Notes under the pieces: model-generated
What the model was told of the DNA's origin: nothing
Databases searched by the model: none
The model's input: only the letters and a program-made list of their open reading frames with translations
Source: Acinetobacter sp. ANC 4862
Lineage (GTDB): Bacteria > Pseudomonadota > Gammaproteobacteria > Pseudomonadales > Moraxellaceae
Reading direction: 5' to 3'
Length of the DNA stretch: 64,000 nucleotides
Assembly: GCF_004336635.1 (NCBI RefSeq)
Contig: NZ_SJXH01000001.1
Span: 62,001-126,000 of the forward strand
Program-made: the position numbers and the translations under genes
Part shown: positions 1 through 9,241 of the stretch, one piece after another
Layout: each line of letters opens with the position of its first letter
Position numbering within the stretch: the stretch's first letter is position 1

Positions 1-1
1 A

Positions 2-1933
2 GAAGCGGAAAGTTTCTTGTGGGAAATTCGCCATCATTTACATCGCTTAACCAAGCGTGATGAAAATCGTTTATTGTTCGATTATCAACGTGATATTGCA
101 GCCCTGTTTGGCTACACCCGTCAAGAACATCAATCGCCAAACTATCCAATCGAACAATTCATGAAGCGTTATTATCGTAGCGCGCAACAAGTCTCCACAC
201 TGAATGAAATGCTGCTGGCTTACTTTAATGAATCAGTCATTACGCCACGTTTGCCCGACTACGAACGCAAAATTGAAGAAATTAACGAAAACTTCAAACT
301 GGTGGATGGCAAACTTGCGGTACAACACCACAAAATTTTCTCAGAACGCCCCAGCGCAATTTTAGAAATCTTCTATTTATTGGCCAATCGCCCGGAAATT
401 GAAGGTATTCGCGCACGTACCTTGCGTCTTTTGATCCTTGCTGCAAAACGCATTGATCAAAACTATCGAGATAATCCCGAACATCAAGCCTTGTTTATGG
501 CCATTATTCGTTCACCACATCGTCTGTATGACACTTTGGTGGCGATGAAGCGCTATAGCGTTCTAGGCAATTATATTCCTGCATTTGGTCAGATTATGGG
601 ACTGATGCAATATGACCTGTTCCATATTTATACTGTAGATGCACATACCCTATTATTGCTGCGTAATTTAAATCGCTTTAAAGAACCCGAGTTTGCCAAA
701 GACTTCCCTGTGGTGAGTTCAGTCTTCCAGCGTCTGGCACGTCGCGATATTGTCTATTTGGCCGCTTTATTCCATGACATTGCCAAAGGTCGTGGCGGTG
801 ATCACAGTGAACTGGGTGCAGAAGATGCAATCAAGTTCTGCCGTAAACATGGCTTTACCGAGCGTGAATGTAATCTTGTCGCATGGCTGATTCAAAGTCA
901 TTTACTGATGTCCATGACGGCGCAGAAGAAAGATATTTCAGACCCGGATGTGGTGCAGGATTTCGCTGAAAAACTTGGTGATATGGAGCATCTGGATTAT
1001 CTGTATACCTTGACCGTGGCGGACATTAACGCGACCAATCCGAAACTTTGGAATACCTGGCGTGCATCGCTGATGCGTCAGCTTTATACCCATGCACGTG
1101 ATGTGATTCGTACTGGTCTGGGGCGTCCTGTTGATTATCAAATGCTGATTGAAGATACTAAATTTGCGGCCAGTGAACTGTTGGTGAATGATTTCTCCCT
1201 GTACGATGTAGAAACCATTTGGCAGGAACTGGGGGATGAATATTTCATTAAAGAATCGGCAGATGAAATTGCCTGGCATACCCGTGCCATCTTGCAACAT
1301 GGCAACAATACTGAACCTTTAGTATTAATGCGTGCCCATCGTCAATACGCCCAAGATGCAGTGCAGATCTTTATTTATACGCAAGATCAGCCCAATTTAT
1401 TTGCCACCACAGTGGCTGTATTTGACCGTATGAATCTTGACGTTCAGGATGCGCGAATTATTACTGCGTCCACTGCATTTAGTTTAGATACTTATGTGGT
1501 TCTCGACCGTTTCGGGACTTTACTGACCGACCCGGAACGTGAAAAAACTGTGATTGAGGCATTGGTGGAAGCACTGAGCCACTCAGATAAATATCCTGGT
1601 TTAATGCAACGTCGTATTCCACGCCAGTTACGCCATTTCGATATTGAAAATACCGTCGACATCACCCTGAATGCCGCGTTACAGCAAAACATGGTGGAAA
1701 TAGCAACACTTGACCATCCAGGTTTACTGGCTAAAGTAGGCGGTTTATTTATGATGCAAGGTTTAGATATTCATTCTGCTAGAATTGCAACGCTTGGTGA
1801 GCGCGCAGAAGATATTTTCTTTGTCACTAAAAAAGATGGCATTCCGATGTCCGATTCAGAAGCTGAAACTTTTGCTGCGCAATTAAAATCAGCACTGGAT
1901 GAAGCCTCGAATCAAGTCTCTGGCCAACATTAA
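2..1933 (+). CDS. glnD: Bifunctional uridylyltransferase/uridylyl-removing enzyme GlnD (5' end outside window)
   Basis: GlnD attaches UMP to, and removes it from, the PII protein according to the glutamine level, and so controls glutamine synthetase adenylylation and NtrC activity in the cytosol. The frame is open from base 2, so the N-terminal nucleotidyltransferase domain lies outside and only about 640 C-terminal residues are present. They show an HD hydrolase motif (LFHDIAKG, near base 770-800) for UMP removal. Two C-terminal ACT domains follow, about bases 1360-1590 and 1690-1900, where glutamine is expected to bind. The next gene, dapC, starts 24 bases after the stop and is probably cotranscribed. 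The partner target glnA is in this window at 52.5-53.9 kb. Identification is secure. Confidence 0.96.
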   Translation, partial: EAESFLWEIRHHLHRLTKRDENRLLFDYQRDIAALFGYTRQEHQSPNYPIEQFMKRYYRSAQQVSTLNEMLLAYFNESVITPRLPDYERKIEEINENFKLVDGKLAVQHHKIFSERPSAILEIFYLLANRPEIEGIRARTLRLLILAAKRIDQNYRDNPEHQALFMAIIRSPHRLYDTLVAMKRYSVLGNYIPAFGQIMGLMQYDLFHIYTVDAHTLLLLRNLNRFKEPEFAKDFPVVSSVFQRLARRDIVYLAALFHDIAKGRGGDHSELGAEDAIKFCRKHGFTERECNLVAWLIQSHLLMSMTAQKKDISDPDVVQDFAEKLGDMEHLDYLYTLTVADINATNPKLWNTWRASLMRQLYTHARDVIRTGLGRPVDYQMLIEDTKFAASELLVNDFSLYDVETIWQELGDEYFIKESADEIAWHTRAILQHGNNTEPLVLMRAHRQYAQDAVQIFIYTQDQPNLFATTVAVFDRMNLDVQDARIITASTAFSLDTYVVLDRFGTLLTDPEREKTVIEALVEALSHSDKYPGLMQRRIPRQLRHFDIENTVDITLNAALQQNMVEIATLDHPGLLAKVGGLFMMQGLDIHSARIATLGERAEDIFFVTKKDGIPMSDSEAETFAAQLKSALDEASNQVSGQH

Positions 1934-1957
1934 CTTAAATTAAGCGGTACCGATTTC

Positions 1958-3127
1958 ATGAACTCAAGTTTGTCATTATTGCATCCCTATCCTTTTGAAA
2001 AGTTAAATAAACTTTTTCAGGATATTCAACCTGCAGATTTACCACTCATTCCATTATCGATTGGTGAACCGAAGCATCCTGCGCCAGAGTTTGTAAAACA
2101 AGCAATTATTGACAACTTTAAGCATTTATCGACTTACCCGAACAGCAAAGGTTTACCAGAACTCCGCCAAAGCATTGCCAACTGGCTGACACGTCGCTTC
2201 AAGCTGAATAGCATTAGTGCTGAAACTAATGTTCTTCCTGTATCAGGAACACGTGAAGCGATCTTCTCTTTTGTCCAAGCTTTAGTGAACCGTGAAGATG
2301 CACCGTATGTGGTGATGCCAAATCCTTTCTATCAAATTTACGAAGGTGCGACTTTACTCGCGGGTGCAAAACCGTACTTCATTAACTGTACTGAAGAAAA
2401 CAATTACCTCGGTGATTTTGATGCGGTTCCTGCCGAAGTATGGGAAAAAACAGCATTGCTCTTTGTTTGCACACCTGGCAATCCAACTGGTGCAGTATTG
2501 TCTAAAGAACAGTTCAAGAAATTGATTGAACTTTCAGACAAATACGACTTTGTCATTGCATCGGATGAATGTTATTCAGAACTTTGGTTTGATGAAGCAC
2601 CCGTGGGCTTACTTGAAGTTTGTGCTGAAATTGGACGTGACGACTACAAAAACTGTGTCGTATTCCACTCACTTTCTAAACGCTCAAACTTGCCGGGCAT
2701 GCGTTCAGGTTTTGTCGCTGGTGATGCAGCATTACTTAAGCCTTATTTGCAATACCGCACTTACCACGGTGCAGCCATGCCGGTTCAACATCAGCTAGCG
2801 TCTATTGCCGCTTGGGACGATGAAGAACATGTTGAAGAAAACCGTAAACTTTATCGTGCCAAATTTGAACTGTTCCAAAAAGAGCTCGGTCACTTATTGC
2901 CACTGAAAAAACCGGATGCAGGTTTTTATTACTGGTTAAAAGTAGACAATGATGAAGCTTTTGCCAAAATGCTGATGGAAAAAGCACATATTAAAGTGCT
3001 TCCTGGACGTTACCTTTCTCGTGATACCGAACAAGGCAATCCGGGTGAAAACCATGTCCGTTTAGCATTGGTTGCAGATATTGCACAGTGTGAAGAAGCC
3101 ATTCAGCGTTTAAAAGCGATTTTATAA
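1958..3127 (+). CDS. dapC: Succinyldiaminopimelate transaminase DapC
   Basis: This is a class I/II fold-type I aminotransferase of 389 residues. It is best read as DapC, which makes N-succinyl-LL-diaminopimelate from the 2-oxo-6-aminopimelate precursor in lysine and peptidoglycan biosynthesis. Visible motifs are the PLP lysine in SLSKRSNLPG (about Lys241), the NPTG box, SDECYSE, and a C-terminal arginine region (ENHVRLAL). It directly follows glnD with a 24-base gap, the glnD-dapC order I associate with other proteobacteria. The exact substrate is inferred from similarity and context, since related subfamilies act on other amino acids. Confidence 0.88.
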   Translation: MNSSLSLLHPYPFEKLNKLFQDIQPADLPLIPLSIGEPKHPAPEFVKQAIIDNFKHLSTYPNSKGLPELRQSIANWLTRRFKLNSISAETNVLPVSGTREAIFSFVQALVNREDAPYVVMPNPFYQIYEGATLLAGAKPYFINCTEENNYLGDFDAVPAEVWEKTALLFVCTPGNPTGAVLSKEQFKKLIELSDKYDFVIASDECYSELWFDEAPVGLLEVCAEIGRDDYKNCVVFHSLSKRSNLPGMRSGFVAGDAALLKPYLQYRTYHGAAMPVQHQLASIAAWDDEEHVEENRKLYRAKFELFQKELGHLLPLKKPDAGFYYWLKVDNDEAFAKMLMEKAHIKVLPGRYLSRDTEQGNPGENHVRLALVADIAQCEEAIQRLKAIL

Positions 3128-3175
3128 ATATCCTACCCATTTAAAAAATCTAAACCGCATTTTTTAGATAAATTT

Positions 3176-3197
3176 AGGGCGATCAATTGATCGCCCT
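3176..3197. terminator. Perfect palindrome between convergent dapC and gpx
   Basis: The arms AGGGCGATCAA and TTGATCGCCCT form a perfect 22-base hairpin between two converging genes. The flanking T-runs are poor on both sides, so its use as a bidirectional terminator is inferred from position. Confidence 0.55.
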
Positions 3198-3226
3198 ACT
3201 TTACTTTAGTCAGTAATTACTTTTGA

Positions 3227-3709
3227 CTACTTTGCCAAAGCAGCTTCAACTTCACTTTCCATATCTTCAGGTTTGGTGGTCGGTGCAAAACGATTTAACA
3301 CTTTGCCATCTTTACCAATCAAGAACTTGGTGAAATTCCATTTGATCCCGTTTCCGAGTATTCCTTTACTGTTATTAGTCAAATAACGGAATAAAATGTG
3401 CGCTTCTGGGCCTTTAACATCTACCTTTGAAAACATGGGAAATGTTACGCCATAATTTTTTTGGCAGTAAGCCCCGATTTGTTCATTGGATCCCGGATCT
3501 TGTCCGCCAAACTGGTTACAGGGAAATCCCAAAACCTCCAAACCTTGATCTTTGTATTTCTCATACAACTTTTCAAGACCTGCAAACTGGGGGGTAAAAC
3601 CGCATTTACTGGCAGTATTTACAATCAATAAAACTTTGCCTTCATAATCAGCAAATGATTTATTTTTTCCATCTAACAACTCAGCCTCAAACTGATAAAT
3701 GTTGGTCAT
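3227..3709 (-). CDS. Glutathione peroxidase family protein (BtuE/Gpx)
   Basis: A thiol peroxidase of 160 residues, the usual length for bacterial BtuE-type enzymes, which reduce hydroperoxides with glutathione or thioredoxin. The peroxidatic cysteine is Cys36 in [12 protein letters not shown]. The conserved Gln lies in [13 protein letters not shown] and the Trp-Asn pair in KWNFTKFL. It is a Cys enzyme, with no selenocysteine. There is no signal peptide, so it is cytosolic. The start codon overlaps the stop of msrB by four bases (ATGA), so the two are translationally coupled as an oxidative-repair operon. Confidence 0.93.
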   Translation of the reverse strand: MTNIYQFEAELLDGKNKSFADYEGKVLLIVNTASKCGFTPQFAGLEKLYEKYKDQGLEVLGFPCNQFGGQDPGSNEQIGAYCQKNYGVTFPMFSKVDVKGPEAHILFRYLTNNSKGILGNGIKWNFTKFLIGKDGKVLNRFAPTTKPEDMESEVEAALAK

Positions 3710-4125
3710 GGATAGGTTTCCTCGTCATTTTTTTCTTGTGTTTTTAATTCTAATGAAGCTGAATTTACGCAATAGCGTAACCCTGTTGGCTGTGGACCAT
3801 CTTCAAAAACATGGCCTAAATGTGCGTCACAATGATGACAAACAATTTCTGTTCTAACCATACCGTGTGTCGTATCGGTATGTTCTTCAATTGCAGAATT
3901 ATTTAAGGCTTTATAGAAACTTGGCCAACCACAGCCACTATCGTATTTTGTTTCTGAGCTAAATAACGGCTCACCACAACAACGGCAGACATAAGTACCA
4001 TCTTGTTTTGTGTTCCAGTATTTACCTGTAAATGCAGGCTCTGTTCCCTTTTGACGTGTAATACGGAACTCTTCAGGTGATAACTCTCTTTGCCATTCTC
4101 GGTCTGATTTATTGAGTTTTCCCAT
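3706..4125 (-). CDS. msrB: Peptide-methionine (R)-S-oxide reductase MsrB
   Basis: MsrB repairs the R-sulfoxide of methionine in oxidised proteins using thioredoxin. The 139-residue protein has both zinc-binding CxxC pairs (CRCCG and CHHCD), the HLGHVF motif and the catalytic Cys in [10 protein letters not shown] near the C terminus. It is the first gene of a two-gene unit with the overlapping glutathione peroxidase. It is divergent from the alanine aminotransferase gene across about 230 AT-rich bases, where the promoters must lie. There is no secretion signal. Confidence 0.95.
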   Translation of the reverse strand: MGKLNKSDREWQRELSPEEFRITRQKGTEPAFTGKYWNTKQDGTYVCRCCGEPLFSSETKYDSGCGWPSFYKALNNSAIEEHTDTTHGMVRTEIVCHHCDAHLGHVFEDGPQPTGLRYCVNSASLELKTQEKNDEETYP

Positions 4126-4354
4126 GGCTACGTACCTTCTTCCTTGCTATTTAAAATAAAATAATCCTATATTTACGTCATTCATATTTAAATTTCTAGT
4201 CTTTCGTTAACATTTTACAAAAGACCTATAATTTCCCTAAAAAAGCAAAAAGTAAGCAATGTTTAAAAATAGAGTGAGCAATTTATTTAAGAAATGCTTT
4301 TTTGTGAGCAAATTTAGTGTTACTCTTTGTCATAAGCTTGCTCAGGATTAAAAA

Positions 4355-5785
4355 ATGTCGCAAAAAAAGAGCGTTATTTTTAAAAATTTGCTTCCTGTGA
4401 TTAAACAGTATCAACAGGCAGGATTTACGCACGAAAAAATTGTTGCTTTACTTCGGGATGAACACAATCTTGATTTAGTAACAACTGAGACATTTAAAAG
4501 TTATTTATATCGTTATGCAAAAGTGACCTCCACTCCTTCCGAGAACATCAAAATGCCGAACACTTTCCAAACCCCTCGCGAAATTAAAAAATCGTCTAAG
4601 CTCGAGCATGTATGCTACGACATTCGCGGACCTGTGTTACGAGCGGCCAATGAAATGGAAGAAGCCGGTCACAAAATTATTAAACTTAATATCGGTAATC
4701 CCGCCTCATTCGGCTTTGAAGCGCCACAAGAAATTATTAATGATGTGGCTTTAAACTTACCCAATGCCGTGGGTTATACAGACTCGAAAGGGATTTTCCC
4801 TGCGCGTAAAGCGATTTGTCAGTATTACCAGCAAAAAGGCATTTTGAATATGCAGGTCAATGATGTGTATATCGGTAATGGCGTGTCTGAACTGATTGTC
4901 ATGGCAATGCAAGGCTTGCTGGATGATGGCGATGAAATGCTGGTTCCAATGCCAGATTATCCATTATGGACAGCTGCGGTAAACTTGTCTGGTGGTACAG
5001 CGATTCACTATAAATGTGATGAAGAAAACTACTGGTATCCAGACATTGCGGATATGGAAAGTAAAATCACGCCAAATACCCGTGGTATCGTGATTATCAA
5101 TCCGAATAACCCAACGGGTGCGGTTTATCCACGTCATGTATTGCAACAAATTGTCGATCTGGCAAAAAAATATGACCTGATTTTATTTGCAGATGAAATT
5201 TACGACAAAATTATTTATGACGGCATTGAACATGTCGCTGTAGCTGCACTTGCGGGTGATCAACTTTGTATCTCGTTTAATGGTTTGTCTAAAGCCTATC
5301 GAATTGCGGGTTTCCGTTCAGGTTGGATGGCCATTACTGGTGATAAATCACGTGCACTGGACTACATTGAAGGTTTAGACATGTTGGCATCTATGCGTCT
5401 TTGTGCCAACCATCAAGCGCAATATGCGATTCAAACCGCTTTAGGCGGTTATCAGTCTATTAATGACTTGATTCGTCCGGGTGGTCGTTTATATGAACAA
5501 CGCAATATCGCTTGGGAAATGTTGAATGAAATTCCGGGCGTATCTTGTGTCAAACCAGAAGGTGCGATGTATTGCTTCCCTAAACTGGATCCGGAAATTT
5601 ATCCAATTCAGGATGACGAAAAATTCATGCTCGACTTGTTGCGTGCTGAAAAAGTGTTACTGGTTCAAGGGACTGGTTTCAACTGGCCGACTCCTGATCA
5701 TTTCCGCGTAGTGTTCTTGCCTGCCGAAAATGAACTTCGTGAAGCGATTACCCGTTTAGGTCGTTTCCTGGCAAAAATGCGTTAA
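4355..5785 (+). CDS. alaA: Alanine aminotransferase AlaA-like, with extra N-terminal domain
   Basis: Residues from about 78 onward match E. coli AlaA closely (KSSKLEHVCYDIRGPV, IGNGVSELIV, NPNNPTGAVY, PLP Lys313 in GLSKAYRIAGFRSGW). AlaA is a glutamate-pyruvate aminotransferase. At 476 residues the protein is about 70 longer than the E. coli enzyme. The extra N terminus (about residues 1-76) is helical and reads like a small helix-turn-helix module: LLPVIKQYQQAGFTHEKI, then TTETFKSYLYRYAK. An AGGA site eight bases before the ATG at 4355 supports the long form. An internal ATG at 4553 could give a form of near-normal length. The catalytic call is firm; the role of the extension is unknown. Confidence 0.88.
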   Translation: MSQKKSVIFKNLLPVIKQYQQAGFTHEKIVALLRDEHNLDLVTTETFKSYLYRYAKVTSTPSENIKMPNTFQTPREIKKSSKLEHVCYDIRGPVLRAANEMEEAGHKIIKLNIGNPASFGFEAPQEIINDVALNLPNAVGYTDSKGIFPARKAICQYYQQKGILNMQVNDVYIGNGVSELIVMAMQGLLDDGDEMLVPMPDYPLWTAAVNLSGGTAIHYKCDEENYWYPDIADMESKITPNTRGIVIINPNNPTGAVYPRHVLQQIVDLAKKYDLILFADEIYDKIIYDGIEHVAVAALAGDQLCISFNGLSKAYRIAGFRSGWMAITGDKSRALDYIEGLDMLASMRLCANHQAQYAIQTALGGYQSINDLIRPGGRLYEQRNIAWEMLNEIPGVSCVKPEGAMYCFPKLDPEIYPIQDDEKFMLDLLRAEKVLLVQGTGFNWPTPDHFRVVFLPAENELREAITRLGRFLAKMR

Positions 5786-5800
5786 TTTCTAAAATATAAA

Positions 5801-5828
5801 AAAACCGCGTGATCTCACGCGGTTTTTT
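5801..5828 (+). terminator. Terminator after the alanine aminotransferase
   Basis: The arms AAAACCGCGTGA and TCACGCGGTTTT pair around a two-base centre and are followed by a T-run. It may also serve the convergent acyltransferase gene. Confidence 0.88.
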
Positions 5829-5839
5829 TATGCCTGCCT

Positions 5840-7816
5840 TTAATCTTTAAGCGGATTGCCATAATGTTTTAAATATTCAATGCCCAATTGCCGAGAGCCT
5901 TGATTATTAATATGGTTGGTGTCCTTATTTCGGTATAAAGGTACATCATCAATACTGATTCTACATACCTGCTGATTACAGATAACCTTGGTCGGGTCAA
6001 TAATTTTCAAGTCAGGATATTTCAGTTTGGCTTCAGCCACAATTCGATTAAATTTCAGAAGCTGTTGTTCATAATTCTGTCTGGAAACAGTACATTGCGC
6101 ATGGGTATTTAATATTTCATTACGAAGATTACAATCTGCCGGCACCCCGTCCCGATCTAAGCGAGGTACATCATTGAGCAAAACCACTTGATCACTGGAC
6201 TGATAGGCAATTTTCAAAGCTTTCATAAAGCCAGTTTTGAATATTTCTTCATTTGAATGATGAATGCCATCTTCAAGTTTCACCTCAGGACCAAAATACG
6301 GTACATATGAACCCGCTAAAATAATCACTGGATAATGTGTTTTTGCAAGATGAGCGGTAATCGCATCATTTCTTAATTTAAATTCGCTCAGCTCTTCCCA
6401 ATCATTGAAATTGGCATCCAGACGCTGTACACCGGGTAAATAGAAGGTGGAACTTTGCGTGACGTCATAGCCGCGCAAATTCGCATCTTTAGCCCATACA
6501 TCCAGCATTGCGGTATAAGCGTTGGCATGAGAATCACCGATCAATAAAAAATCTATTTCCGGTTTAGCATTACCCAAGACACAATCATTCGGATCAGGTA
6601 AAGCTTCCGGGTCCTCAATATCCATACATTTATTGCGAATGATATGGGCAAATGAATTAAGTGCCTTTTGCTTGTTATAGACAGACTCAGGAAACCTATC
6701 CGGAAAGCCTTTATTTATATTGATGGTCTTGGCAAGGGTAATAAAAATCATGGCTGGTACGAGAAAACCGATGATAATCACTTTATAATTCGCTGCCATC
6801 ACAAAACGTTTGGTTGGTTTTTCTACGAATTTATAGGTTAAAAATGCCAGTATGATGGACAACAGTACAATCACCGCCTGATTTTCTGCATTTAATGGCT
6901 GCATATAAATGCCAAATAACACAATAATGGGCCAGTGCCATAAATATAAAGGATAAGAAATTCTCCCGATCCAGGTACTCAAGCGATTACTCAGTAACAC
7001 ATTACTGGACCGTGAAGATTGTCCCAGATAAATAATGAATGCTGTCGCCAAGCACGGGATAAGCGCCATTGCTCCTGGAAATGGAGTTTGCTTATCGAAG
7101 TAGATGGCTGCTGTAAACAATACGATTAAAGCCATCCAAACCAGACTTTGCAGTAATTTTTTCGGCAGTTTGAGCTGTGGCAAAAAACCAATCAATGCAC
7201 CAATGAGCAGCTCAAAGGCACGTACAGGCATACTGTAGTAGGCCTGCTCTGCATTTTGAGTCAATTTATGCTGTGCATATACCAGTAAAGTCACGATTAA
7301 TGTAGTGAGGATCGCCCACATATATTTTCGTGGTACCTTTCGAACAAACAACCATAACAATAAAGGCCAAAAAATATAGAATTGCTCTTCTACCCCAAGC
7401 GACCACAAATGCAATAAAGGAATACCTTCAACACTTTGGCTAAAGTAATCCCCCACCTCATTGCGCATATAAATATTTGCCATGAGCAAGGTTGCATACA
7501 TGACACTATCAAAATATTGTGTCAATTCACCAGGGAGCATCACCTGCCAGGCAATTACACTGACGACACTGAGTACGGTAAAATAAGCCGGTGCTAAACG
7601 TACCACACGCTTCTTGTAAAACCGTGCGACAGAAAATCGTTTCGATTGAATCTCATGCGTTAAAATGATGGTAATTAAATAACCTGAAATCACAAAAAAG
7701 ACATCAACACCAATATATCCTCCAGAAAAGAAAGATAATCCGATATGGTTAAAAATCACCAATAAAACCGCGATCGCCCTTAAGCCATCAATATCAGCGC
7801 GATATGAGAAATTCAT
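5840..7816 (-). CDS. OafA-type acyltransferase: acyltransferase-3 membrane domain plus SGNH domain
   Basis: This 658-residue inner-membrane protein has an N-terminal acyltransferase-3 domain (about residues 5-340). It starts YRADIDGLRAIAVLLVIFNHIG, contains VDVFFVISGYLI and SLGVEEQFYIFWP, and has about ten membrane spans. The C-terminal half is an SGNH hydrolase-like domain with the GDSH block (LLIGDSHANAYT) and the catalytic Asp-His (DTNHINNQGS). Relatives O-acetylate O-antigen, capsule or other surface glycans. The acceptor here is unknown, and no polysaccharide locus is adjacent. No strong ribosome site precedes the start. Confidence 0.88.
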   Translation of the reverse strand: MNFSYRADIDGLRAIAVLLVIFNHIGLSFFSGGYIGVDVFFVISGYLITIILTHEIQSKRFSVARFYKKRVVRLAPAYFTVLSVVSVIAWQVMLPGELTQYFDSVMYATLLMANIYMRNEVGDYFSQSVEGIPLLHLWSLGVEEQFYIFWPLLLWLFVRKVPRKYMWAILTTLIVTLLVYAQHKLTQNAEQAYYSMPVRAFELLIGALIGFLPQLKLPKKLLQSLVWMALIVLFTAAIYFDKQTPFPGAMALIPCLATAFIIYLGQSSRSSNVLLSNRLSTWIGRISYPLYLWHWPIIVLFGIYMQPLNAENQAVIVLLSIILAFLTYKFVEKPTKRFVMAANYKVIIIGFLVPAMIFITLAKTININKGFPDRFPESVYNKQKALNSFAHIIRNKCMDIEDPEALPDPNDCVLGNAKPEIDFLLIGDSHANAYTAMLDVWAKDANLRGYDVTQSSTFYLPGVQRLDANFNDWEELSEFKLRNDAITAHLAKTHYPVIILAGSYVPYFGPEVKLEDGIHHSNEEIFKTGFMKALKIAYQSSDQVVLLNDVPRLDRDGVPADCNLRNEILNTHAQCTVSRQNYEQQLLKFNRIVAEAKLKYPDLKIIDPTKVICNQQVCRISIDDVPLYRNKDTNHINNQGSRQLGIEYLKHYGNPLKD

Positions 7817-8046
7817 AATGAAGATAAATACAATAACTTATTCAGATTGTAGGCCTTTATTCAGAAAACTCAATTTGCAAAATAAAGGGAGAATATCATT
7901 CAATGTTATAAAAGCAGTCTTAAATCTTACTTAATGACTCGAACATTGATGTTTTTGTAGCGTTTGTAAGTTCTGATCCTATTCATTGTTGGAGAGTCAT
8001 GCTATTGATTGAGATGAATCAATAATAAATAGCTGCGAGTGCATGG

Positions 8047-9228
8047 ATGTCCTCAAACAATATCAAGCTCAGTCTGTTTTTATGCCTCAGTATGTGCTTA
8101 GGAATTGGTATTTTACGTTTTTCTTATACCGCGCTGTTACCCAGCACACGTGAAGCATTTGACTGGAGCGTAGGTTTTGCCAGCCTGTTAGGGAGTGCAA
8201 ATTTACTCGGCTATCTGATGGGCGCTTTTGCAGCCATGCGACTGCCCCAAAATAAAAGCATGACCCTATACATCCAAATTGCAGCAATCGCCGGCATGTT
8301 CAGTTTAATGTGCTGTGCTTTTGCAAATTTTCCTCAGGCCTGGTATATCTTCTGGCGTGTGATCTCAGGAATCAGCGGTGGTCTACTGATGATTCTATCG
8401 CCTAGTGTGGTTGCGCAGTGCTGTGATATTCAGGATCGCTTTAAAATCAATTTTATTGGTTTTAGTGGAATTGGTCTTGGGGTTTTATTGGCAACGCTTT
8501 TCTTGCCTTATCTGGATCAAATTTCGATACAAACAGCCTGGCTGATTTTATGTGGCTTCGCGCTGATGATTTGTGTGTGCTTAAGTATTTTACTGCAACA
8601 ATTTAAGCATCATTTGTCGGTGCAAACCATTGTGACCACCAGCAAAGTTAAGCTGAATACGCTTTTTTATAGCTTGCTGGTTGTGTATGCCTGCAGTGCA
8701 TTCGCCTATATTCCGCATTCATTGTTCTGGATTGACTATCTCAGTCATGAACTGGGGCTGAATTTATTCTGGATCAATTTTAACTGGATTCTTTATGGCT
8801 TAGGCAGCGCTTTGGGGGCTTTTACTGCCTACCTTTTAGCCAGAAAATTCGGTAACCTGACTGCTCTTAAAATACTTTATAGCCTGTATATCCTGGCGAT
8901 TTTTATTGCCACATTAAATACCAGCCCACTTCTGACTTTTACCTCATCCTTTTTTACCGGCCTGCTGAATCCGGCAGTCGTGTTTTTGACCTCTTATACG
9001 ATTCTACAACTCTATGCTTTGGCGTATAAAAAACTCTGGAGTATTGCGACACTGTGTTTTGCATCTGTTCAGCTGATTGGCGGTTTAAGTTTTAGTACAT
9101 TGCAGCATTTCGGTGTGACCTATCATCAACAGTTTCTATTGGCTTCTTTTGTATTATTACTCGGAACGCTGCAACTCGCATGGCATACACGCTCAAAGCA
9201 CTACAAGCAAACCGAACAAACACCTTAA
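8047..9228 (+). CDS. MFS transporter, YbfB/YjiJ-like
   Basis: A hydrophobic 393-residue protein with about twelve predicted membrane helices and no large soluble part. The N-terminal stretch (ISLGIGILRFSYTALLP-like, followed by WSVGFASLLGSANLLGYLMG) fits the YbfB/YjiJ family of major facilitator transporters, whose substrates are unknown. It is transcribed divergently from the acyltransferase across 230 bases. The next gene converges on it 13 bases downstream. No regulator is adjacent to hint at substrate. Confidence 0.8.
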   Translation: MSSNNIKLSLFLCLSMCLGIGILRFSYTALLPSTREAFDWSVGFASLLGSANLLGYLMGAFAAMRLPQNKSMTLYIQIAAIAGMFSLMCCAFANFPQAWYIFWRVISGISGGLLMILSPSVVAQCCDIQDRFKINFIGFSGIGLGVLLATLFLPYLDQISIQTAWLILCGFALMICVCLSILLQQFKHHLSVQTIVTTSKVKLNTLFYSLLVVYACSAFAYIPHSLFWIDYLSHELGLNLFWINFNWILYGLGSALGAFTAYLLARKFGNLTALKILYSLYILAIFIATLNTSPLLTFTSSFFTGLLNPAVVFLTSYTILQLYALAYKKLWSIATLCFASVQLIGGLSFSTLQHFGVTYHQQFLLASFVLLLGTLQLAWHTRSKHYKQTEQTP

Positions 9229-9241
9229 GTTTTAAATATTT

